DNA of 64,000 nt, taken from assembly GCA_008933615.1 (NCBI GenBank), contig WBUR01000006.1, positions 54,111-118,110 of the forward strand, in the 5' to 3' direction. Position numbers and translations under genes: made by a program. Below the pieces are notes generated by a model, which was given only the letters and a program-made list of their open reading frames with translations, ran no database searches and had not been told where the DNA came from. This stretch comes from a bacterium (lineage in GTDB: Bacteria > CLD3 > SB21). Positions 56,782 through 64,000 of the stretch are shown one piece after another. Every line of letters starts with the position of its first letter. The stretch's first letter is position 1.

Positions 56782-58410
56782 TCATGTCGCGCTGTCGATA
56801 TCGCTTTGAAAATCTTCTTCAACTTTATTTTCGTCAACCGTTGAAACGGTGCTGTTCGTGTACCTCACCACGCGTCTTTCCCTAATTACCACCACTTTGA
56901 TCTGACCTGGATACTGCATTTCGTTCTGTATTTTCGTCGCCACTTCGGAACTGAGCATCGCGGCATGGGCGTCGTCAATTTTATCCGCTTCGACTACAAT
57001 GCGAATCTCACGTCCGGCGTAAATAGCATATACTTTTGAAACGCCTTCGAATTGCGTCGCAATTTGTTCCAGTTTCTCAATTCGCGCACCATATGCTTCG
57101 AGCGGTTCACGCCGCGCCCCTGGCCTCGATCCGCTGATAATGTCGGCTGCCGTTACGAGCTGTGATATCGGATGAATGGGTTCCGCTTCATCGTGATGCG
57201 CCAAAACTGAATTGATCACGACTTCATGTTCCTTACAACGCGTCGTCACATCCACGCCGATCGAGACGTGGCTACCTTCGGTTTCGTTACTTACTGCCTT
57301 ACCAATATCGTGAAAAAGTCCCGCCCGGCGGGCCAGTTGCACGTCATATCCGAGTTCCGCCGCCATCGTTCCGGCCAAAAGAGCTACTTCTTTGGAATGC
57401 TGTAATACGTTTTGCCCGTAACTTGTTCGGTATTTTAATCGACCTAACAAACCTTTTATTTCTGGCGCTACATTTTTGATGTTCAACGAGTTAAGGATTT
57501 CATCCGAAGCTTTAGCCATGGTATTTTCAACTTGTTTTTGCGCTTTTTCTATGATGCCCTCGATCTGTTCCGGCTGAATATTCGGATTTTCAACCATTCG
57601 CGTCATGGCAATACGCGCGATCTCTCGCTTGACCGGATCAAAACCGGACAGCAAAACAACTTCCGGCGTATCATCTATGATTACTTTAATTCCCGTCGCT
57701 TGTTCAAATGCCCTGATATTCCGACCTTCACGCCCTATGATCGCACCCTTGATGCGCTCATTGGGAAGATCCACGGTAGTCAACGTACTTTCTGCAGTGT
57801 GATCTGACGCAAGTCGTTGTATGGCATCGGACAGAATCCACTTCGCTTCGTGTGTGGCTTTTTGCTGGGATTCCGTTTTGATCTGCAGCATCAATTCAGC
57901 GGCTTCTTTTTGAGCGCGTTTGGAAACCGTCTCGAGAAACTGTTTTTTTGCTTCTTCCTGAGAAAGTCCTGTAACTTTTTCAAGTTTTTCAGTCTGCTGC
58001 TGCGCTAATTGGTCAATTTGCTGTAATCGGGTATTGATCTGTTCCTGCTGCAACGCCAGAGCCCTTTCAGTTAGAACGTTTTTTTGTTCTTTTTCTAAAT
58101 GCGAATTCATTTTTTGGCGCAGGTCACGCTCACGATTGCTCAGACGCCCTTCATATTGCTTCAAACGTTTTTCCCGTTCGTCAAATTCTCCGCTGATTTT
58201 CATTTTAATTTGATGCATACGTTCTTTTGCTTTAACCTGGGCGTCTTTTTTTATTGCGTCCGCTTCGCGGTGAGCTTCACGTAATGTATTCTCAGCAATT
58301 TTCTTGATTTCGGATACTTTATTACGCCCGGCGAATTTTGCCAATATCCAGCCCGTGATAAACATCACGACGCCGGTTAAAATCATAATAATAATGCCTA
58401 TGGATTCCAT
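56782..58410 (-). CDS. rny: Ribonuclease Y
   Basis: A membrane-anchored endoribonuclease of 542 residues that initiates mRNA decay. It has an N-terminal hydrophobic anchor (about 5-27), a long charged coiled coil (about 30-200), a KH domain with ERIKGAIIGREGRNIRAFE (about 218-236) and an HD domain with the metal-binding pair in AGLFHDIGKAVSNE (about 365-378). Length is slightly above the usual 520, with extra polar residues at the C-terminal end. It heads the minus-strand run with bioY and the HD-GYP gene. Confidence 0.96.
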   Translation of the reverse strand: MESIGIIIMILTGVVMFITGWILAKFAGRNKVSEIKKIAENTLREAHREADAIKKDAQVKAKERMHQIKMKISGEFDEREKRLKQYEGRLSNRERDLRQKMNSHLEKEQKNVLTERALALQQEQINTRLQQIDQLAQQQTEKLEKVTGLSQEEAKKQFLETVSKRAQKEAAELMLQIKTESQQKATHEAKWILSDAIQRLASDHTAESTLTTVDLPNERIKGAIIGREGRNIRAFEQATGIKVIIDDTPEVVLLSGFDPVKREIARIAMTRMVENPNIQPEQIEGIIEKAQKQVENTMAKASDEILNSLNIKNVAPEIKGLLGRLKYRTSYGQNVLQHSKEVALLAGTMAAELGYDVQLARRAGLFHDIGKAVSNETEGSHVSIGVDVTTRCKEHEVVINSVLAHHDEAEPIHPISQLVTAADIISGSRPGARREPLEAYGARIEKLEQIATQFEGVSKVYAIYAGREIRIVVEADKIDDAHAAMLSSEVATKIQNEMQYPGQIKVVVIRERRVVRYTNSTVSTVDENKVEEDFQSDIDSAT

Positions 58411-58598
58411 ATCTATTTCCTTTAATACCTGATATCTAATTCTATTAAAATTAATAATAACGTGACAGTAAAATTACTACTAAACCGCTATAATTGCAAG
58501 TTTTTTTAGGGGTAAAGCCATGAAAAAATTATTAAGATTTGATTTTATGAAGGAGATTTGTTAGTTTTATCTAACTTCTAAAAAAGAAACGCGGTAAA

Positions 58599-59024
58599 AT
58601 GATCGGTGGATTCGAGTTTTTTTCGATTGAAACGCTATTTGTGTTTATTATAACATTATTTGTCGTATTGCTTATACTTCAGATACTGTTTTTGATAAAA
58701 ATGCGAAAATCAATGTTTCAGATAGGGCAGTTTGTCCGTTTGATGAATCTGATCTTCAAAGAAATGTCTAATATACAATCGGTAACTATTTCCACGGCCA
58801 AATCCAACCAGGAATCTCTCAAGAATCTCAACAAGACACCTATCAAAACTAACAAAAAAGATTCCTGTCAATATTGTAAACACCGCCTTTCGTTCCTAAA
58901 AATGGATACGTCACAACTCACTTTCCGTTATCATTGTAAGCTGACAAACGATGAAATTGTCCTGCAGCATTATTGTGCTCAGTTTGAAGCCGATGTGCAA
59001 TCCTCCGCGTCACGCAGATCGTAG
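58599..59024 (+). CDS. Small membrane protein with four cysteines
   Basis: A 141-residue protein with one N-terminal membrane helix (about 10-33), a polar linker (about 35-85) and a small C-terminal domain containing Cys90, Cys93 (CQYC), Cys113 and Cys126. The cysteine pattern suggests a zinc ribbon or Fe-S-type fold on the cytoplasmic side. I do not recognise the family. It is divergent from rny, with about 190 bases between the starts, and stands alone. Confidence 0.65.
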   Translation: MIGGFEFFSIETLFVFIITLFVVLLILQILFLIKMRKSMFQIGQFVRLMNLIFKEMSNIQSVTISTAKSNQESLKNLNKTPIKTNKKDSCQYCKHRLSFLKMDTSQLTFRYHCKLTNDEIVLQHYCAQFEADVQSSASRRS

Positions 59025-59430
59025 AAGAGTTAGTGCAAATGTACTCTTAAACTACAAAACACTATGTTGCAGTTGCTATGGTTGAACACTTTTTCATCAT
59101 CCCAACAATTGGACCTTGTTTCAATCGCAACTCGAATTTTTGTGTAGCTTGCCAGAGAAGGGGTTTAAAATCCGCTATACAGTTACAAAAAAAATAAAAA
59201 CAAAAATTTTATAAAAACCTTTGCCGATTCGGAGTTGTTGACGTACATTATTAAAATCTTGATGCGTATGCATCGGACCGTTCTTGGGGAATAGGTTCTC
59301 ATGGATTCATCATTTCTGTCTATCGAAGAAAATTATTTTCCAATTTTGATACGCCTCACCCTCGTTGCGTGTCATCGACAGCTCTTCGGCTTTTTCTCAT
59401 CTCTACTAACTTCATTGGAGTTGACAGCAT
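59025..59430. other. Non-coding region before the hybrid kinase gene
   Basis: About 400 bases with no gene I can support. It contains an A-rich stretch near 59190-59215 and a small inverted repeat GATGC-GTAT-GCATC at 59261-59274. A 50-codon reading frame at 59301-59453 overlaps the start of the kinase gene and has no ribosome site or recognisable sequence. The promoter of the kinase gene is presumably here. Confidence 0.4.
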
Positions 59431-62400
59431 ATGAAATCAACAATCGGCCGTAAGATTGGGCTTGCATTTCTTGCCTTGCTCATCTTAATGGTGGCTATGG
59501 TTGGAATCACTTTTCGTGGATTCAACAAAATCACTTCGAGCCTTGACTCTATGGAACGTGAAGCCGTCAAACGGGGGGCATCGGGAAATCTCCGCTTCGC
59601 CATTGCTCAACTGCTGAGGGCGGACAACGTTTACATTATTACGCAAAACGAAAATTACCAACGCGAATACAATCGACTGAGTTCACGTGTGGATGAATTC
59701 TATGAGCGATTAATTCAGCTTCCTCTGACCGAAGAAGAGCTTCATCTTGTCGGTGGAATCAAGCAAGACCTTGACTCCATCCACTCCTATTCTGCACAGA
59801 TTCTTGCAATCCAGCATCCCCGACAGTCGCCCAAGGCATGGGCATTGATGGAGACGATGGACTACCGATTCGGTAACGATGTCAATCGGAAAACGACAGA
59901 AATATTCGATGGCATCTCTATGAGAATTGAACAACATCGACTTCTGGCGACGGCAAACAAAGAAAACGCTTCGAATTCGATCTATGGGATAACGTTCTTA
60001 GGTATCCTCATCACTCTCGTTGTAAGCTATCTTACCATACAGAGAATTTCCAAACCGATTGTTACTGTTACCAAAGCAGCCAACAGCATTGCCAATGGCG
60101 ATTACTCACAACGCCCTGCTGTAAAGACACACGATGAAATCGCAGTTTTGGCGGAATCTTTCTGCTGTATGGCGGAATCGATCCAGCAATCTCAACGCAC
60201 ACTGAAACAAAGTAATGAACGATACCATGATCTTTTTGAGAGTACGAGCGATCTCATACAGGCTATGGCGCCGAACGGACATATGTTATATGCAAATCGG
60301 GCGTGGCGCGAGGCGCTTGGATACACGGAGGAAGAGTTGATCAATCTCAACATAGACAGTGTGGTTCATCCTGACAACCTGACTCAGTGTTCAGAGACGC
60401 TTCAACGAGTGATGAGCGGTGAGAAGTTTGACGCAATTGAAATCCGGTTTGTGACAAAGGATAGGAATACGATAGTTGTTGAGGGGAGCGTGGCTTGTCG
60501 TTTCGAAGCCTTTCAACCGACGGCAGTTACTTGTTTTTTTCGAGACATTACCGAGCGGAAGAAAGCGGAAGAGCAAACCAAATTTCATGCAAGGCTGTTA
60601 AATACCGTTGGTCAGGCAGTAATTGCAACCGACATAAATGGCTCTGTTATTTATTGGAACAATGCAGCAGAAAAAATTTATGGTTGGTCTTCGGCTGAAG
60701 CCATGGGACAAAACATTATCGATTTAACGCCCGCGCAGCAGACCAGAGAGCAAGCTACTGAAATAATGAAACAATTAAACGAGGGGAATTCGTGGTCTGG
60801 TGAGTTTTTGGTTAAAAGGAAAGACGGCAGCAGTTTTCCGGCGTTTGTATCAGACTCTCCGATTCATGACCAGCAGGGCAAATTAATCGGTATCATAGGA
60901 ATTTCAGGCGACATCTCCGAGCGCAAAAAGGCAGAGAAGGAAATTAGCATGCTCGCCGATGTGCTAAAAAGTATTAACGAATGTGTGAGTATTACCGATA
61001 CCGAAAATAATATTCTTTTCGTCAACGACGCGTTTGTAAATACGTACGGCTACACGAGAGATGAACTTATAGGACAAAACATTAGCATCATACGTCCGCT
61101 TGAGAATCCACCCAATGCCCTCAGCGAGATTCTCCATGCAACTTCAAACGGCGGATGGCAAAGTGAATTATGGAACCGCCGAAAAGACGGCAGTGAATTT
61201 TTCATTCATCTCACCACGACAAATATTAAAGATTCGAATGGACAAGTGACAGCGCTCATTGGCGTCGCCACTGATATCACCGATCGAAAACGGGCGGAAG
61301 AAGTCTTACGCGAATCTGAAGAAAAATATAAATCATTTTTCGAAGACGATCTGACCGGCGACTATATAACTACGCTCGATGGACGCTTGCTGGCCTGCAA
61401 TCTACCTTTTGCAAAAATGTTCGGTTATGCCACTGTCGATGAGGCTCTGAAAATGGACGTCCGCTCGCTCTATCCCGACAAAAAAGCGCGTGAACAGCTA
61501 CTGAAGCGTTTGACGCGGGAGAAACGCTTGGAATATAATTCGTCGGAACTCATTCGCAAAGACGGAAAAAAAATATATGTTATTGAAAATATGGTCGGAA
61601 AATTTAATGAAAAAGGCGAGCTGATCGAGATCAAAGGTTATCTTTTTGACGATACACACCGGCGAAGTCTTGAAACACAATTGATACAATCGCAGAAAAT
61701 GGAAAGCTTAGGAACCTTAGCCGGCGGCATTGCGCACGATTTTAACAATATTCTCGCGATTATACTGGGACATATCAATTTGGTTCGCAGAAAATTCTCG
61801 GACAATGGATATATTACAGACAGTGCGGATACGATCACTACAGCCACGCAGCGAGGAGCAAGCCTGGTCAAACAATTACTTACGTTTGCGCGAAAAAGCG
61901 ACGTCGTCTTGGAATCGATCCTGATTCATGAAACCATAAAGGAGATCAGGAAATTCATCGAACAAACCTTCCCGAAGACGATTTCGATCCGTACCGATTA
62001 CGAAAAGGATCTGCCTCCGGTCGTCGCCAATCCTACACAGATTCACCAGGTATTACTCAATCTTTGTATTAATGCGCGCGATGCCATGCCGAACGGCGGT
62101 AGTCTTTCCATCACGGCCAAGGGGATCAAAGCACAGGACATTCAGGGGAAAACATCGAAACTACATTCCCCGGAATATATTTACGTCAAAGTGACCGATA
62201 CCGGAACCGGTATGGATGAAGAGACAAAGAATCGCATTTTCGAGCCGTTTTTCACAACCAAAGGCCGCGACCGGGGTTCCGGCCTTGGCCTGGCAACGGT
62301 GTACGGAATCGTGGAATCGCATCATGGCTTGATTGACGTACAAAGCGAAGTAGGAAAAGGAACATCGTTTAATCTTTATTTTCCCGTTCAGCAAAGCTAT

Positions 62401-62817
62401 ATCGAACACCTCGCTAAAGAAGTTAGCGTGAATGACATTGCGGGCGGAAATGAAACAATCCTGATTGCGGACGACGAGGAATCGATGAGAAAATTGTTAA
62501 CCGCTATTTTTGAAGAAAAAGGGTATCATGTTCTGGCGGCGGCTGACGGGCAGGAAGCTTTGGATATGTATGCACAGCAACATGACGACATCGCACTGGT
62601 ATTTACGGATATGGGATTGCCTAAGATCAGCGGGGAGGAAGTTATTGCGGGTATTCAAAAGATCAATGCCGACGCGAAGATCATAATTTCGAGCGGTTAT
62701 TTTGGACATAATCGTAAATCGGAATTACTTAAAGCGGGCGTAACGGACTTTGCACAAAAACCGTATTTCCCGGATGAAATTCTGAAGAAGGTCAGAGAGG
62801 TGCTTGATCTAAAATAG
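59431..62817 (+). CDS. Hybrid sensor histidine kinase with four PAS domains and a receiver
   Basis: A 1128-residue membrane hybrid kinase. After a helix at about 8-28 comes a helical sensor of about 155 residues, a second helix (about 188-205), a HAMP domain (about 206-258), four PAS/PAC units (about 268-382, 388-508, 515-630, 635-755), a HisKA domain with His769 in AGGIAHDFNNILAIILGH, a complete HATPase domain (NLCINARDAMPNGG, DTGTGMDEE, RGSGLGLATVYG) and a C-terminal receiver with Asp1060 in VFTDMGLPKISG. All phosphotransfer residues are intact. A ribosome site GGAG precedes the ATG. It has no partner regulator next to it, so it may feed a distant phosphotransfer protein. Confidence 0.92.
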   Translation: MKSTIGRKIGLAFLALLILMVAMVGITFRGFNKITSSLDSMEREAVKRGASGNLRFAIAQLLRADNVYIITQNENYQREYNRLSSRVDEFYERLIQLPLTEEELHLVGGIKQDLDSIHSYSAQILAIQHPRQSPKAWALMETMDYRFGNDVNRKTTEIFDGISMRIEQHRLLATANKENASNSIYGITFLGILITLVVSYLTIQRISKPIVTVTKAANSIANGDYSQRPAVKTHDEIAVLAESFCCMAESIQQSQRTLKQSNERYHDLFESTSDLIQAMAPNGHMLYANRAWREALGYTEEELINLNIDSVVHPDNLTQCSETLQRVMSGEKFDAIEIRFVTKDRNTIVVEGSVACRFEAFQPTAVTCFFRDITERKKAEEQTKFHARLLNTVGQAVIATDINGSVIYWNNAAEKIYGWSSAEAMGQNIIDLTPAQQTREQATEIMKQLNEGNSWSGEFLVKRKDGSSFPAFVSDSPIHDQQGKLIGIIGISGDISERKKAEKEISMLADVLKSINECVSITDTENNILFVNDAFVNTYGYTRDELIGQNISIIRPLENPPNALSEILHATSNGGWQSELWNRRKDGSEFFIHLTTTNIKDSNGQVTALIGVATDITDRKRAEEVLRESEEKYKSFFEDDLTGDYITTLDGRLLACNLPFAKMFGYATVDEALKMDVRSLYPDKKAREQLLKRLTREKRLEYNSSELIRKDGKKIYVIENMVGKFNEKGELIEIKGYLFDDTHRRSLETQLIQSQKMESLGTLAGGIAHDFNNILAIILGHINLVRRKFSDNGYITDSADTITTATQRGASLVKQLLTFARKSDVVLESILIHETIKEIRKFIEQTFPKTISIRTDYEKDLPPVVANPTQIHQVLLNLCINARDAMPNGGSLSITAKGIKAQDIQGKTSKLHSPEYIYVKVTDTGTGMDEETKNRIFEPFFTTKGRDRGSGLGLATVYGIVESHHGLIDVQSEVGKGTSFNLYFPVQQSYIEHLAKEVSVNDIAGGNETILIADDEESMRKLLTAIFEEKGYHVLAAADGQEALDMYAQQHDDIALVFTDMGLPKISGEEVIAGIQKINADAKIIISSGYFGHNRKSELLKAGVTDFAQKPYFPDEILKKVREVLDLK

Positions 62818-62915
62818 ATCTCGTCACAAAACGAGTTAAAAGTTCAAATCACTTCTCTCCGCCGGAGGAGGCTGTTCCAGAATGGCTTTTCTTGATAGTA
62901 TGAAGAGAGTTGAAA
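62818..62915. other. Spacer between convergent genes
   Basis: About 100 bases between the ends of the hybrid kinase and TIGR02757-type genes. A weak CTCGT/ACGAG hairpin at about 62819-62834 lacks a T-run; no convincing terminator is seen. Confidence 0.3.
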
Positions 62916-63764
62916 TTATAAACGACAGATATCAAAAATCGGACAGCTGTTACATTTATTCATGTCTCGTTTCTTTGGACACATGTTCAATATGCCCAAC
63001 CGGCACAAAGCAAAATCGTATTTAACAGGGTCGTTTGGATCTAATTGTCTCAATTTATCCGTAATTTCAATAGCTGTTTTCCATGAAAGATCCGTGCGGT
63101 TTGTCAAACCGATATTGTAGGCAATCCTCTGTATGTGTGTATCAACCGGAATAATGAGTTTACTCGCAGGAAGTTTATCCCACAAGCCTAGGTCTATTTG
63201 GTCTTTTCTAACCATCCAGCGCAGTAATAAATTTGCTCGTTTGCATGCGCTTTTATTTACAGGGTTTGGCAGAAGATGATTAAATCCGATTCCCTTTGAG
63301 CGTTTCCATTTCCAATTTTCCAGATCAATTTTTCTAATTTCATCTACGCATTTTGCCCAAGTCACGCCGAGATGCGCATCTTCCTGTTGATATTGTGAAG
63401 AAACCCATTTTCCTATCGAGCCGACTTGATTTAATATTTTTTTCAACGCATAAAGCAGCCGTAACAAATCCGTGTGTTTGATCATACGATAATAGAAACC
63501 GCGCCATTTTTTTATTTCAACTTCCGGCTCCATTGTATCCACAAATCGTCGAGGTGAGTGATTCATTAGCTCTATGGCCAATTCACCGGCTTTAATAATT
63601 TGTTGAACCTGTCCAAAAGCGAGAGACGTCACGACAAGCGCAACGATCTCTTGATCCTGCGAATCATCAAATCTTTTAACAAGTTGAATGGGATCGGAAT
63701 AGATAAAACTGTGGTCAAATGTTGCGTAGAGCTTGTCGAGTTGAATTCTTAATTCAGATGTCAA
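62916..63764 (-). CDS. TIGR02757/DUF2400-family protein with four-cysteine motif
   Basis: A 282-residue helical protein with the hallmarks of the TIGR02757 (DUF2400) family: SLAFGQVQQIIKAGELAIELM (about 47-67), PVDTHIQRIAYNIGL (about 207-221), DPVKYDFALCRLG, and a C-terminal Fe-S-like set Cys262, Cys271, Cys274 and Cys280. The family is distantly like HhH-GPD DNA glycosylases, whose iron-sulfur loop has Cys-x6-Cys-x2-Cys-x5-Cys. Here the first spacing is eight. A nucleic-acid role is plausible, not shown. It follows the histone-like gene on the same strand, but a terminator lies between them. Confidence 0.85.
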   Translation of the reverse strand: MTSELRIQLDKLYATFDHSFIYSDPIQLVKRFDDSQDQEIVALVVTSLAFGQVQQIIKAGELAIELMNHSPRRFVDTMEPEVEIKKWRGFYYRMIKHTDLLRLLYALKKILNQVGSIGKWVSSQYQQEDAHLGVTWAKCVDEIRKIDLENWKWKRSKGIGFNHLLPNPVNKSACKRANLLLRWMVRKDQIDLGLWDKLPASKLIIPVDTHIQRIAYNIGLTNRTDLSWKTAIEITDKLRQLDPNDPVKYDFALCRLGILNMCPKKRDMNKCNSCPIFDICRL

Positions 63765-63804
63765 AGTAGATTTTTTCTGCGCTTTTTTGATGTATTAAAA
63801 ATAA

Positions 63805-63831
63805 CAGTCACACCAAACGGTAGTGTGACTG
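63805..63831 (-). terminator. Intrinsic terminator after the histone-like gene
   Basis: CAGTCACAC and GTGTGACTG pair perfectly around nine bases, and on the minus strand a T-rich stretch (TTATTTTTAAT) follows. It ends transcription of the small basic protein gene just upstream of 62916-63764. Confidence 0.8.
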
Positions 63832-63863
63832 CATCAAATTAAAGGGACTGAAATTATCAGAGA

Positions 63864-63995
63864 TTATCTTCTCTTGCCGATCTTCTTTGCTGATTTTTTA
63901 ATCGCAGTTTTCAGCTTCTTTTTAATTGTTTTTTTTACCGCTTTTCTAACGGTTTTCTTTATTTTTTTTGCTGTGTTTTTTTTCTTCGCCGGCAT
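63864..63995 (-). CDS. Small Lys/Ala-rich histone-H1-like protein
   Basis: A 43-residue reading frame from ATG 63995 to TAA 63864: it begins MPAKKKNTAKKIKKTVRK and ends KKIGKRR, with lysine or arginine at more than half of its positions plus Ala, Thr, Ile and Val at regular spacing. The pattern of K-K repeats in an amphipathic helix recalls the C-terminal tail of eukaryotic histone H1 and bacterial histone-like Hc1/AlgP proteins, so DNA binding is likely. The ATG is five bases from the window edge; the frame stays open beyond it, so a longer protein cannot be excluded. A strong terminator follows. Confidence 0.7.
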   Translation of the reverse strand: MPAKKKNTAKKIKKTVRKAVKKTIKKKLKTAIKKSAKKIGKRR

Positions 63996-64000
63996 TACTG

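Noticed and set aside
59301..59453. 50-codon frame before the hybrid kinase
   Set aside because: No Shine-Dalgarno sequence, no recognisable protein and overlap with the kinase start.

Overview
The window looks like a chromosomal segment of a Gram-negative bacterium of the FCB superphylum (Ignavibacteria/KSB1/Bacteroidota-like). This is inferred from a very large secreted protein that ends in a type IX secretion (T9SS) sorting domain with the typical NYPNPFNPTT motif, from several outer-membrane or periplasmic proteins, and from FCB-style lipoproteins. Base composition is moderate and coding density is high. I see no tRNA, rRNA, CRISPR array, phage module or complete insertion sequence.

Layout. 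(1) 109-7866 (+): a benzoyl-CoA degradation operon. It holds 6-oxocyclohexenoyl-CoA hydrolase, dienoyl-CoA hydratase, an SDR dehydrogenase and four subunits of an ATP-dependent class I benzoyl-CoA reductase with two small ATPase subunits (bzd-type), then a hemerythrin-like protein and a small conserved-looking CxxC protein. (2) 7873-9159 (-): glyA. (3) 9299-16572 (-): a cell-envelope module of CsgG-like protein, T9SS-exported 1489-aa protein, FecR-domain protein and another secreted protein, with two clear terminators and a CRP/FNR-like palindrome at its upstream end. (4) 16722-20250: an ICMT-like methyltransferase (+), then hbd, a SPOR lipoprotein and two HAD hydrolases (-). (5) 20537-34860 (+): a 14-kb, one-strand run of small-molecule genes: RarD, four GNAT acetyltransferases, three DinB-fold proteins, a racemase, MOSC and PhzF proteins, a MocR regulator, a group II decarboxylase, an EamA exporter, pdxS and pdxT separated by a DinB gene, a lipoprotein and an MFS transporter. 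(6) 34894-41117: porin, acr3, thioredoxin-like gene, arsC and oxyR (-), divergent from katG (+). (7) 41312-48441 (+): a histidine kinase with a V4R-like sensor, an EamA transporter, a CsgG/PEGA protein, a MITE-like intergenic element, cyclopropane synthase and a geranylgeranyl-reductase-type flavoprotein. (8) 48458-58410 (-): a cyclase with a Lys-rich tail, cysS, a PAS protein with a decayed kinase domain, prmC, a membrane protein, thiD, a GAF/HD-GYP protein, bioY and rny. (9) 58599-64000: a small CxxC membrane protein, a four-PAS hybrid kinase, a TIGR02757-type protein and a 43-residue histone-H1-like protein at the right edge.

How it fits together. The first operon would carry benzoyl-CoA through dearomatisation to 3-hydroxypimeloyl-CoA. 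hbd about 10 kb away could serve the final beta-oxidation steps. The ferredoxin/electron-donor genes and benzoate-CoA ligase are not in the window and may lie to the left. oxyR/katG and the arsenate module give peroxide and arsenic defence. The MocR regulator, PLP synthase genes and PLP-dependent decarboxylase form a vitamin-B6-linked group. The most unusual points are a class I benzoyl-CoA reductase in what appears to be an FCB bacterium with an attached hemerythrin/CxxC pair, the pdxS-DinB-pdxT arrangement, regularly spaced repeats before the 14-kb run, an apparent pseudokinase, and the basic histone-like protein.
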